A stretch of 13,053 bases of DNA from an uncultured Collinsella sp. GTDB taxonomy: Bacteria; Actinomycetota; Coriobacteriia; Coriobacteriales; Coriobacteriaceae. This document shows, piece after piece, positions 7,634-13,053 of the stretch (position 1 is its first letter; every line of letters begins with the position of its first letter). Where the stretch lies: NCBI GenBank assembly GCA_900542235.1, contig UQNB01000054.1, positions 1 through 13,053 on the forward strand, in the 5' to 3' direction. Under the pieces are notes generated by a model. That model did not search any database and was not told the DNA's origin. It saw only the letters and a program-made list of their open reading frames with translations. The position numbers and the translations under genes are program-made.

Positions 7634-8737
7634 TTACGTATGCAACGGCGGAGGCACAAGCGCTCGAACGAGTTGCCGTTCTCGATGCAGTGAAGGAGCC
7701 TCTCTCTCAAGACAAATTGGGGATATCGGGCACGCGCAGCCGCTCTTTCCAGCAACGCAAAGCAGGCTAATTGCCAGCACCTCGATCCCGATTGCGCATA
7801 CGAGGGCAATCGCGCCACGCTCGAAGCAAAGTCCAGGCAGATTCACTATCTGCGTTGTCGGGTACGAGCTATAGGCGCCGACGGTCAACTCAGTGTTCGC
7901 ATACGTAAGGGGATTCAACAGGGCGAACTCACGTAAAGCGATGGATCTTCCGTAATACCCGGGAACCATCGTCACCCCCATCAGGGCACATACGAACACG
8001 ATTCCAAGCGTAGGGTTATTGGCAATCTTCACGGCAAGGTGAACGACAAGCGAGATGAACGCTGCCACCAAGAATTGCAAGATGGCCGTCTGCGCGAACA
8101 CCAGCCAAGCCGGTTTGATAACCGGAGTCGCATATTGAATGTAGCCTATCGGATAGAACGGCGAGCCCGGGCCATTCTTCACAAGCGCGGCGATTATCCC
8201 TGGAAGATTGATGGCGAGGACGGCAAGCATTGCAAAAACACTCGCCCATACGCTCGATGCAACAAGTCTACCCAGCTCGCCCATCGGTGCCTGGATGATG
8301 AGCTTTTCACGTTTGTTAAGACGCGCGGCAAGGAACGAGACGGCAACGGCCGTTGCGACCCATAGCAAGTACTCCTTCGATCCGTCATAATAGGTGTACT
8401 CTCCATCCGATATCTGCAGAAACGGAAGTAGGGGAGAGAGCGGTGCCAAGATAAGACGTCCCGCGGCAAGAGGGTACAGAAGCGCGGGCATGCTTGATGA
8501 AGAGGTATAGACACCGTCCTCCCCCGCATTCACAAGCGCGTCCGCATAGGATGCTGACAATTCCTGCTCAACACGGGTTATTCCCGACTCGAGGTATTCG
8601 ACCCGTCCGTCGATGCCAGCCGCGCTCCTGAAGACGGGCAGAGCACAAAGAACCATCAACGCAACAACGACAACACAGAGCGACCTGGAGGAGAGAAGCG
8701 ACCTAAAGATCGCCTTCGAGATCTTGAGCATATTCAT
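7634..8737 (-). CDS. ABC-2-type permease (first gene of the locus)
   Basis: A 367-residue membrane protein starting MNMLKISKAIF, with a helix at about 18-36, a loop of about 85 residues (shorter than in its paralogues), and five or more further helices to about 329. It has the shared motif P179-x8-NGPG...YP196. The start at 8737 has AAGG 6 bases upstream; an upstream extension to 8803 is possible but crosses the GC hairpin of the leader. After the last helix it has an unusual 37-residue Cys-, Arg- and Pro-containing tail (331-367) that the other two permeases lack. It is the first gene of the cluster, read away from the divergent control region. Confidence 0.85.
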   Translation of the reverse strand: MNMLKISKAIFRSLLSSRSLCVVVVALMVLCALPVFRSAAGIDGRVEYLESGITRVEQELSASYADALVNAGEDGVYTSSSSMPALLYPLAAGRLILAPLSPLLPFLQISDGEYTYYDGSKEYLLWVATAVAVSFLAARLNKREKLIIQAPMGELGRLVASSVWASVFAMLAVLAINLPGIIAALVKNGPGSPFYPIGYIQYATPVIKPAWLVFAQTAILQFLVAAFISLVVHLAVKIANNPTLGIVFVCALMGVTMVPGYYGRSIALREFALLNPLTYANTELTVGAYSSYPTTQIVNLPGLCFERGAIALVCAIGIEVLAISLLCVAGKSGCACPISPICLEREAPSLHRERQLVRALVPPPLHT

Positions 8738-8767
8738 CGCCAACCTTAACCCCATCCACCTGGAACA

Positions 8768-8796
8768 GCGGGGCTGAACAAAATGCTCGGCCCCGC
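8768..8796 (-). other. GC hairpin in the leader of the permease operon
   Basis: The 7-bp arms GCGGGGC (8768-8774) and GCCCCGC (8790-8796) are perfectly complementary around a 15-base loop, in the predicted untranslated leader about 30 bases before the permease start. No T-run follows, so it is not a simple terminator. A role in mRNA stability or attenuation is possible but only inferred. Confidence 0.5.
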
Positions 8797-8817
8797 CTCG
8801 CATCTAGTGATTGCAGC

Positions 8818-8846
8818 ATGCTGTGATTACTTGTCGGCAAAGTCAA
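8818..8846 (-). promoter_or_regulatory. Candidate promoter of the ABC transporter operon
   Basis: The minus strand has -35 TTGACT (8841-8846), a 17-base spacer and a weak -10 CAGCAT (8818-8823). The weak -10 lies within a perfect 10-bp palindrome CAGCATGCTG (8814-8823), which is itself a plausible protein-binding site. The -35 touches the edge of the TTTAACA inverted repeat. A good -35 with a poor -10 fits a regulated promoter. Confidence 0.45.
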
Positions 8847-8859
8847 TTTAACATAAACT
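8831..8859 (+). promoter_or_regulatory. Candidate promoter of the DUF2975-HTH operon
   Basis: The plus strand carries -35 TTGTCG (8831-8836), a 17-base spacer and -10 TAAACT (8854-8859), 4 of 6 consensus matches in each box. The -10 sits in the middle of the inverted repeat at 8847-8865, so a protein bound there would block this promoter. Confidence 0.5.
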
Positions 8860-8865
8860 GTTAAA
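8847..8865. promoter_or_regulatory. Operator-like inverted repeat TTTAACA-n5-TGTTAAA
   Basis: Perfect 7-bp arms, TTTAACA (8847-8853) and TGTTAAA (8859-8865), flank a 5-base spacer. The dyad overlaps the -10 of the plus-strand promoter and abuts the -35 of the minus-strand promoter. This is the position expected for autoregulation by the HTH protein encoded at 9425-9676 and for control of the transporter; the binding partner is inferred. Confidence 0.55.
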
Positions 8866-8902
8866 AAGTAACCTGAGTTTTTTAAATTCTTCGGAGGTTA
8901 TT

Positions 8903-9415
8903 ATGAGTTCCGACAATCGCACTCCCCGGCTTCATTCCTTCCGCATCGCATGTGCGATAGCCTCTGCGACCCTTTGCGCCACCGCCATCGCACAAGTGGC
9001 GTTCTCCTTAAAGCCAGCAATCGAAGTGCTCGACAACCCTGTAATTGCAGACTCCCCCGCGTATCCAGCCCTTGCGATCTCGACATTGGTCCCTGCCGTC
9101 ATCGGTATCGCTACGACCATCCTCAGCGCCGTTCTCGTGTGGACGATCAAGAGCGGAGACCCCTTCAAGAAAGGGTCTGCGACATGCTTGAAGGTGCTCG
9201 GCATTCTCTTCGTTGTTCAAGCTGCCACCAGCCTCTACGCCGGCTCACTCAAAACCTCCGTTTCGATGTTTGGCGGCGAGGGGGCCGTCGGCGCCCAAGA
9301 GATCGCTTCATCATTCGATTGGACCTCTCTGGTTCTCGGCATCGTCCTGTTCATGCTTTCCCAGCTCTTCTTGTACGCCCGAGAGCTGTACCTCGACTCC
9401 GACGAGATTGCGTAA
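8903..9415 (+). CDS. DUF2975-type four-helix membrane protein
   Basis: A 170-residue integral membrane protein with helices at about 13-35, 57-82, 95-115 and 139-157. The GDPF motif (85-88) after helix 2 and the short acidic tail ending LYLDSDEIA are typical of DUF2975 proteins, small membrane proteins of unknown function usually encoded just before a YozG-like HTH regulator, as here. GGAGG lies 5 bases before the ATG. Its stop codon overlaps the ribosome binding site of the HTH gene, so the two are coupled. It may sense the membrane state or the exported substrate and hold the regulator; that is inference. The family call is from the motif and gene pair, without a profile search. Confidence 0.75.
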   Translation: MSSDNRTPRLHSFRIACAIASATLCATAIAQVAFSLKPAIEVLDNPVIADSPAYPALAISTLVPAVIGIATTILSAVLVWTIKSGDPFKKGSATCLKVLGILFVVQAATSLYAGSLKTSVSMFGGEGAVGAQEIASSFDWTSLVLGIVLFMLSQLFLYARELYLDSDEIA

Positions 9416-9424
9416 GGAAACGCC

Positions 9425-9676
9425 ATGCCCGTAATTGTTCGCCTCGACAAGATCATGGCCGAGCGAAAGATTTCCTCGAACGAACTTGCCGAAAGGATTG
9501 GAACCACGCCCGTGAACCTGTCCCGTATTAAAAAAGGGCATATTCGCGGCATTCGTTTCAACACGCTCGAGCAGCTATGCCTCGCCCTTCGTTGCCAACC
9601 TGGAGACCTTCTCGAAGTCATGAGCGAAGAGGATGCCCGAAAGGAGTTCGGACTCGATTGGTCCGCCGAGGACTAG
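9425..9676 (+). CDS. YozG-like Cro/C1-family HTH transcriptional regulator
   Basis: This 83-residue protein begins MPVIVRLDKIMAERKISS and holds a Cro/C1 helix-turn-helix: helix 2 around SSNELAERIG (17-26) and a recognition helix around TPVNLSRIKKG (28-38). The stretch IRFNTLEQLCLALRCQPGDLLE (43-64, here cited by its ends IRFNTLE and CQPGDLLE) is the hallmark of the small YozG group. AAGGA overlapping the upstream stop lies 6 bases before the ATG. The probable target is the palindrome at 8847-8865 between its own operon and the ABC transporter operon, allowing autoregulation and control of export. Confidence 0.9.
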   Translation: MPVIVRLDKIMAERKISSNELAERIGTTPVNLSRIKKGHIRGIRFNTLEQLCLALRCQPGDLLEVMSEEDARKEFGLDWSAED

Positions 9677-9677
9677 A

Positions 9678-9806
9678 GGGCGCGACGAGACTCGTCCCCG
9701 CGTTCAAGAGTCCATCGAGACGCTCCAAGCGTTCGGCTACGGCATCACCGAGCCGGACGACCGAAATATCGCCATACGCGACGTGAAGACGAACAGTTGG
9801 CTCTAG
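9678..9806 (+). pseudogene. Decayed C-terminal ORF fragment after the HTH gene
   Basis: In the +1 frame relative to the HTH gene there is an open stretch with protein-like content, including RVQESIETLQAFGYGITEP and ending in DVKTNSWL before TAG. It has no ribosome binding site of its own; the first in-frame ATG is at 9633 inside the HTH gene. The ETLQAFGY pattern faintly recalls C-termini of ParB-like or phage/plasmid proteins, but I cannot name a family. Best read as the remnant of a gene cut off by a rearrangement. Confidence 0.3.
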
Positions 9807-10202
9807 CTCACCGAGTACGCGGCAGTGCTGGGCCCATCCCAACTGAGGTCACGGTGGTCCGATAGGGGCGCCGCCCGCGGCATGCGCCGCGGAGCGGTAT
9901 CCCCTACCGAAGGGCGGGGATGCCCTCCGCTTCCAGTTCGGAATCAGCCGTCGGAGGCGTTCGGCTGACTGCGGGAACGGCCTGTCCGCTCAATGTGTTC
10001 GGCTGAGATCGGAAATCAACCCAACACGAGCCGGACACGCGCCAGACGGCTCTTCCCCGTACGGCCTTCCCCCTTACGCTCATGTTGCAGACGTGTAACG
10101 CCGCTGTAAGCGCACCTCTTTTGGCGCCAGACAGGTACAATGATGAACACTGTACCGTAGCGGAGCGCCCCCGCGCGCCGCAACCACGCGAAAGGGTTTC
10201 CC
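9807..10202. other. Gene-free stretch with hairpins, short repeats and the ACT-gene leader
   Basis: I see no convincing gene in these 396 bp. It contains a strong GC hairpin (9863-9906), a smaller AGGGC/GCCCT hairpin (9911-9926), a TCAGCCG/CGGCTGA inverted repeat (9944-9968), a second copy of GTTCGGCTGA (9959-9968 and 9997-10006), and a GGTACA-n11-TGTACC dyad (10134-10156) that overlaps a possible -10 TACAAT (10136-10141) for the ACT gene. A minus-strand ORF at 9904-10140 lacks a ribosome binding site and is not called. Confidence 0.5.
9863..9906. repeat. Strong GC-rich hairpin without a T-run
   Basis: Three stacked stems can form: TAGGGG (9863-9868) with CCCCTA (9901-9906), CCGC (9871-9874) with GCGG (9894-9897), and CCGCGGC (9875-9881) with GCCGCGG (9886-9892) around an ATGC loop. 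That is about 17 base pairs with small interruptions. No T-run follows on either strand. It may be a factor-dependent stop for the HTH operon or the end of a vanished mobile element. Confidence 0.6.
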
Positions 10203-10490
10203 ATGGCCGAGATCTCGTCCTCCCGCATCGTCATCACCGTCCTTGGCAAGAACCGCCCCGGTATCGTCGCCGGCGTCACCCGTGTTCTGGGCGAGGCCAA
10301 CGTCGACATCCGCGACATCACGCAGTCCATTATCGAGGACATCTTCACCATGACCATGCTGGCCGACACTGCCGAGTCTAAGCTCGACTTCGCCGAGCTG
10401 CAGAAGGCGCTGGCCGAGGCCGGCGAGCTTTCGGGCGTCAACGTGTCCATCCAGCGCGAGGACGTCTTTAACTTTATGTACCGCCTGTAG
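10203..10490 (+). CDS. ACT-domain protein, UPF0237 family
   Basis: A 95-residue protein that is a single ACT domain. It has the ligand-binding loop GKNRPGIVAGVTRVL (15-29) and the family-typical end IQREDVFNFMYRL. ACT domains bind amino acids and regulate enzymes or transcription; UPF0237 members are of unknown partner and are often followed by a UPF0210 (DUF711) gene. Here the next gene is citrate synthase, 74 bp downstream with no terminator between, so a shared transcript and a link to glutamate or amino-acid supply are plausible. AAAGGG lies 6 bases before the ATG. Its length is close to the usual 89-90 residues. Confidence 0.88.
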   Translation: MAEISSSRIVITVLGKNRPGIVAGVTRVLGEANVDIRDITQSIIEDIFTMTMLADTAESKLDFAELQKALAEAGELSGVNVSIQREDVFNFMYRL

Positions 10491-10564
10491 CGAACAAGCC
10501 GCGTGGAGACGGCCCGAGGTGCGCCCAGGCGCAACGTCACCACATGGCCCGGAGAGGAGCGCGC

Positions 10565-11983
10565 ATGGCCTACGACGCCAAGAAAATCTATTACCGCTTC
10601 GATGACCACTTGAGCCGACTGGTTCTGGATTACGAAGCAAGCCGCCAGATTTCGTCTGAGAGCGAAAGCCTCTACCACGGCCTGCCGACCGACCCTTATG
10701 ACGAGGGCCTGTTTGTCGAGCACAATGTCAAGCGCGGCCTGCGCAATGCCGACGGCTCGGGCGTGGTCGCGGGCCTCACTCGTATCTCGGATGTGCACGG
10801 CTACAACAAGGTCGACGGAAAGGTCGTGCCCGATCAGGGCAAGCTCACGCTTCGCGGCTACAGCATCGAGGATCTGGTCAACAATGCCCAGGCCGAGAGT
10901 CGCTACGGCTACGAAGAAGTCGCCTATCTGCTTATCACGGGTTCGCTACCCAACAAGGAAGAGCTCGACGGCTTTTGCGAGCGCCTGGGTGCCTTTAGAC
11001 ATCTGAGCGACGAGTACGTTAAAGAGTTCCCTATGACCACGGTGTCGTCGAGCATCATGAACGTGCTCCAGCGCGCCGTACTGTTGCTCTACGCCTTCGA
11101 TGCCGAACCAGACGTGATCACGCCCGAGCACGAAATCGACGTCGCCATTTCCATGCTCGCACGTCTCCCGCGCATCGCCGCCTTCGCACACATGGCCTCG
11201 GTCGCCAAGCTTCGCGGCTCCGAGGTTCACGTGCCGCACCCCACGCCCGGTCTCTCCACCGCCGAGACCATCCTACAGGTCCTGCGCGGTGGCATGGCGT
11301 TCACCCGCGACGAAGCCATGCTGCTCGACGTGATGCTCATGCTGCATGCAGAGCACGGCGGCGGCAACAACTCCACCTTCGCTTGCCGCGTGCTGTCGTC
11401 TTCGGCCACCGACCCGTATTCCGCCTACGCCGCGGCTATCGGCTCGCTCAAGGGCCCGCGCCACGGCGGCGCCAACGCCAAGGTCGTGTCTATGCACGAG
11501 GACATCCGTGCGCATGTCTCCAATTGGGAGGACGAGGACGAGGTCGCAGCCTACCTGGGCAAGATCCTCGACAAGCAGGCCTTCGACGGCACGGGTCTCA
11601 TCTACGGTATGGGCCACGCCGTCTATACGCTGAGCGACCCGCGTGCCGAGGTGTGCCGTCGTTACGCGCGCACGCTTGCCGCCAAGAAAGACCTGGGCGA
11701 GGAGTTCGCGCTCATCGAGCGCATCGAGCGCCTGGCCCCGCAAGTGATGCGCGACCACGGCATGACCAAGCCTATCTGCGCCAACATCGACCTGTACACG
11801 GGCTTTATCTACAAGATGCTCGGCGTGCCCGAGACGCTCTTTACGCCGCTGTTCGCCGTCGCCCGCATGGCCGGCTGGTCTGCGCACCGCATGGAAGAGC
11901 TCTTCTGCGCGCACCGCATCATCCGCCCCGCGTATCGCCCGGTTATCGAGCCGCTGGAGTACAAGCCGCTCGCCGATCGTTAG
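10565..11983 (+). CDS. gltA: Citrate synthase
   Basis: Citrate synthase condenses oxaloacetate with acetyl-CoA to give citrate. The 472-residue protein has HAEHGGGNNS (261-270), catalytic H300 in GPRHGGAN, H351 in GMGHAVY and D409 in NIDLYTGF, matching the catalytic His/His/Asp of known citrate synthases. An N-terminal part of about 70 residues precedes the core, as in the longer forms from anaerobic Gram-positives. The related 2-methylcitrate synthase cannot be wholly excluded, but no prpBD genes are nearby. The ATG at 10565 (MAYDAKKIYY) follows GAGGAG by 5 bases; the ATG at 10544 has no Shine-Dalgarno. It lies after the ACT gene and is closed by a terminator at 12007. In a fermenting organism it would mainly supply 2-oxoglutarate for glutamate. 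Confidence 0.93.
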   Translation: MAYDAKKIYYRFDDHLSRLVLDYEASRQISSESESLYHGLPTDPYDEGLFVEHNVKRGLRNADGSGVVAGLTRISDVHGYNKVDGKVVPDQGKLTLRGYSIEDLVNNAQAESRYGYEEVAYLLITGSLPNKEELDGFCERLGAFRHLSDEYVKEFPMTTVSSSIMNVLQRAVLLLYAFDAEPDVITPEHEIDVAISMLARLPRIAAFAHMASVAKLRGSEVHVPHPTPGLSTAETILQVLRGGMAFTRDEAMLLDVMLMLHAEHGGGNNSTFACRVLSSSATDPYSAYAAAIGSLKGPRHGGANAKVVSMHEDIRAHVSNWEDEDEVAAYLGKILDKQAFDGTGLIYGMGHAVYTLSDPRAEVCRRYARTLAAKKDLGEEFALIERIERLAPQVMRDHGMTKPICANIDLYTGFIYKMLGVPETLFTPLFAVARMAGWSAHRMEELFCAHRIIRPAYRPVIEPLEYKPLADR

Positions 11984-12006
11984 GACGCAGACCGTTATAG
12001 AACCCG

Positions 12007-12045
12007 AGCGTGGCCAGGGCATCACCGCCCTCGGCCACGCTTTTT
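12007..12045 (+). terminator. Rho-independent terminator of citrate synthase
   Basis: AGCGTGGCC (12007-12015) pairs perfectly with GGCCACGCT (12033-12041), continued inside by AGGGC/GCCCT with one bulged C, around a 6-base loop. TTTTT follows at 12041-12045. It lies 24 bases after the stop codon. Confidence 0.92.
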
Positions 12046-12070
12046 ATGCCAGTAGAAAGGATTGCAGCGA

Positions 12071-12913
12071 ATGATTGTGTTTTCCGATATGGATGGAACG
12101 CTGCTGACGAGTGATAAGCAGATGAGCGACGCCACCTGGGCAATGCTCGACGAACTCGCTCGACGTGGGATTGAGTTTGTGCCCTGCACGGGGCGTCCTC
12201 TGTCGGGCATCTTTGAGCCCATCCTCGCCCACCCCGCCGTACACTACGCGGTCTGCGCCAACGGTGCCAGCGTCTGGCAGCTCGACGACGTTGTGCCCAC
12301 CGATGCCTCGCGTGCCACGTGCATTTTGAGCCGACCGCTCGACCGCGCCATCGCCCACCGCGTCCATAGCATTGCAACCGGCCACGATGTGACCTTCGAT
12401 ATCTTCGCGGACGGGCAGTGCTTCCTCCCCCGCTCGCTCTACACGCGCCTGGACGAATTCTGCGGCGGCGACCCCCACATCGCGGCTTCGCTCAAGCGCA
12501 CACGAACACCGATCGACATGGATATCGACAGCAAGATCGACGAGGTCGAGACGCTCGAACGCATCGCCATGTACTGGCACAACCCGGCCGATCGCGACGC
12601 CATCGCGGCGGCGCTCGACACGCTCGGAGGCATTGAGGTCACGCGTTCGTACGCCATGAATATCGAAGTCATGGGTGAGGGCGCCACCAAGGGAACGGCC
12701 CTCACGTGGCTATGCGAGCACCTGGGCGAGCGTCTCGCCGACGCCTGGGCGTTCGGCGACAACATCAACGACATCCCCATGCTGCAGGCAGCGGGCCATG
12801 GCATGGCCATGATCAACGCCGAGCCCGAAGATCGCGAGGCCGTCGACGCCATTACCGAATACGACAACGACCACGACGGCGTCGCTCGCACCATCATGGC
12901 CGCCCTCGCCTAG
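12071..12913 (+). CDS. Cof-type HAD-superfamily hydrolase
   Basis: A 280-residue cytoplasmic phosphatase of the Cof (IIB) group of HAD hydrolases, which act on sugar phosphates, FMN or other small phosphates. Motif I is SDMDGTLL with nucleophile D6 and acid/base D8, motif II is T40 in PCTGRP, motif III is K207 in GATKGTAL and motif IV is GDNINDIPML (229-238) binding magnesium. The cap domain lies between motifs II and III. The substrate cannot be predicted from sequence. The ATG at 12071 follows AAAGGA by 10 bases; a TTG at 12062 would lie 1 base from that site and is unlikely. It is a separate unit from citrate synthase, and its stop codon begins the repeat at 12911. Confidence 0.9.
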   Translation: MIVFSDMDGTLLTSDKQMSDATWAMLDELARRGIEFVPCTGRPLSGIFEPILAHPAVHYAVCANGASVWQLDDVVPTDASRATCILSRPLDRAIAHRVHSIATGHDVTFDIFADGQCFLPRSLYTRLDEFCGGDPHIAASLKRTRTPIDMDIDSKIDEVETLERIAMYWHNPADRDAIAAALDTLGGIEVTRSYAMNIEVMGEGATKGTALTWLCEHLGERLADAWAFGDNINDIPMLQAAGHGMAMINAEPEDREAVDAITEYDNDHDGVARTIMAALA

Positions 12914-12957
12914 TCATTGGGGACGTTCTTAAACGACTAGTCGTTGGGGACAGTCTT
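12911..12957 (+). repeat. Two imperfect direct copies of a 20-bp unit starting at the HAD stop codon
   Basis: TAGTCATTGGGGACGTTCTT (12911-12930) and TAGTCGTTGGGGACAGTCTT (12938-12957) match at 17 of 20 positions, 27 bases apart. The first copy supplies the TAG stop of the HAD gene. The second runs into the palindrome at 12946-12984. Confidence 0.7.
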
Positions 12958-12996
12958 CGCGAAAAAGCTGCAAGGACTGTCCCCCACTGCCGGCAG
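12946..12996. repeat. REP-like palindrome with GGGGACAGTC arms
   Basis: GGGGACAGTC (12946-12955) and GACTGTCCCC (12975-12984) are perfect 10-bp arms around a 19-base loop that itself contains TCGCGA. A second palindrome CTGCCGGCAG follows at 12987-12996. The GGGGACAG core is shared with the element at 2993-3099, which marks a dispersed repeat family. The hairpin could also end the HAD transcript, though no T-run follows. Confidence 0.75.
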
Positions 12997-13053
12997 AAAC
13001 GATATGAGCAGGACATAAAACATTGAGAGCCCCTGCTGCATGAAAGACCGCGG

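Noticed and set aside
9904..10140. 78-codon minus-strand ORF
   Set aside because: No ribosome binding site, no recognisable family, and it overlaps repeats and the leader of the ACT gene.
10016..10798. 260-codon minus-strand ORF across the ACT and citrate synthase genes
   Set aside because: It is antisense to two well-supported genes and has no translation signal.
11273..12025. 250-codon minus-strand ORF opposite citrate synthase
   Set aside because: Antisense shadow of a conserved enzyme; Arg/His/Val-rich reverse-frame composition.
12062..12070. TTG start giving three more residues to the HAD protein
   Set aside because: The AAAGGA site is only 1 base from it, whereas the ATG at 12071 is 10 bases away and starts the canonical HAD N-terminus.
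1..13053. CRISPR array, rRNA, intact transposase or phage genes
   Set aside because: No regularly spaced repeats, no rRNA sequence and no DDE, Y1 or integrase protein was seen on either strand.

Overview
The window looks like a chromosome segment from a high-GC actinobacterium. Gut Coriobacteriia of the Collinsella type are the best guess. This is an inference from the zinc-binding L31 with a long Ala/Lys/Glu tail, GC-rich housekeeping codon use, and GGGGACAG-core palindromes between genes; no marker such as 16S rRNA is present.

Layout. (1) 1-3740, minus strand: the start of a gene that is probably prfB, then secA, a repeat-rich 342-bp spacer, and rpmE with its own terminator, promoter and a two-hairpin leader. 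(2) 3805-8737, minus strand: an ABC-2 exporter locus read in the order permease (8737-7634), permease (7628-6513), ATPase (6507-5767), and a single-chain permease-ATPase fusion (5613-3805). All three permease modules share P-x8-NGxGx3YP, so they are paralogues. (3) 8738-8902: a divergent control region with back-to-back promoters and a perfect TTTAACA-n5-TGTTAAA inverted repeat. (4) 8903-9676, plus strand: a DUF2975-type four-helix membrane protein and a YozG-like Cro/C1 helix-turn-helix regulator. (5) 9677-10202: no convincing intact gene; a decayed ORF fragment, a strong GC hairpin and short repeats. (6) 10203-11983, plus strand: a UPF0237-type ACT-domain protein followed by citrate synthase, closed by a terminator. 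(7) 12071-12913, plus strand: a Cof-type HAD phosphatase, then a REP-like palindromic element.

How the parts work together. secA and its neighbours are ordinary secretion and translation genes. Citrate synthase with its ACT partner points to citrate/glutamate metabolism under possible amino-acid control. The accessory interest lies at 3805-9676: a multi-subunit exporter of unknown substrate facing a membrane-protein/HTH pair across a shared operator-like palindrome. I read this as a self-contained, regulated export or envelope-defence module. That function is inferred from architecture; no substrate can be read from the sequence.
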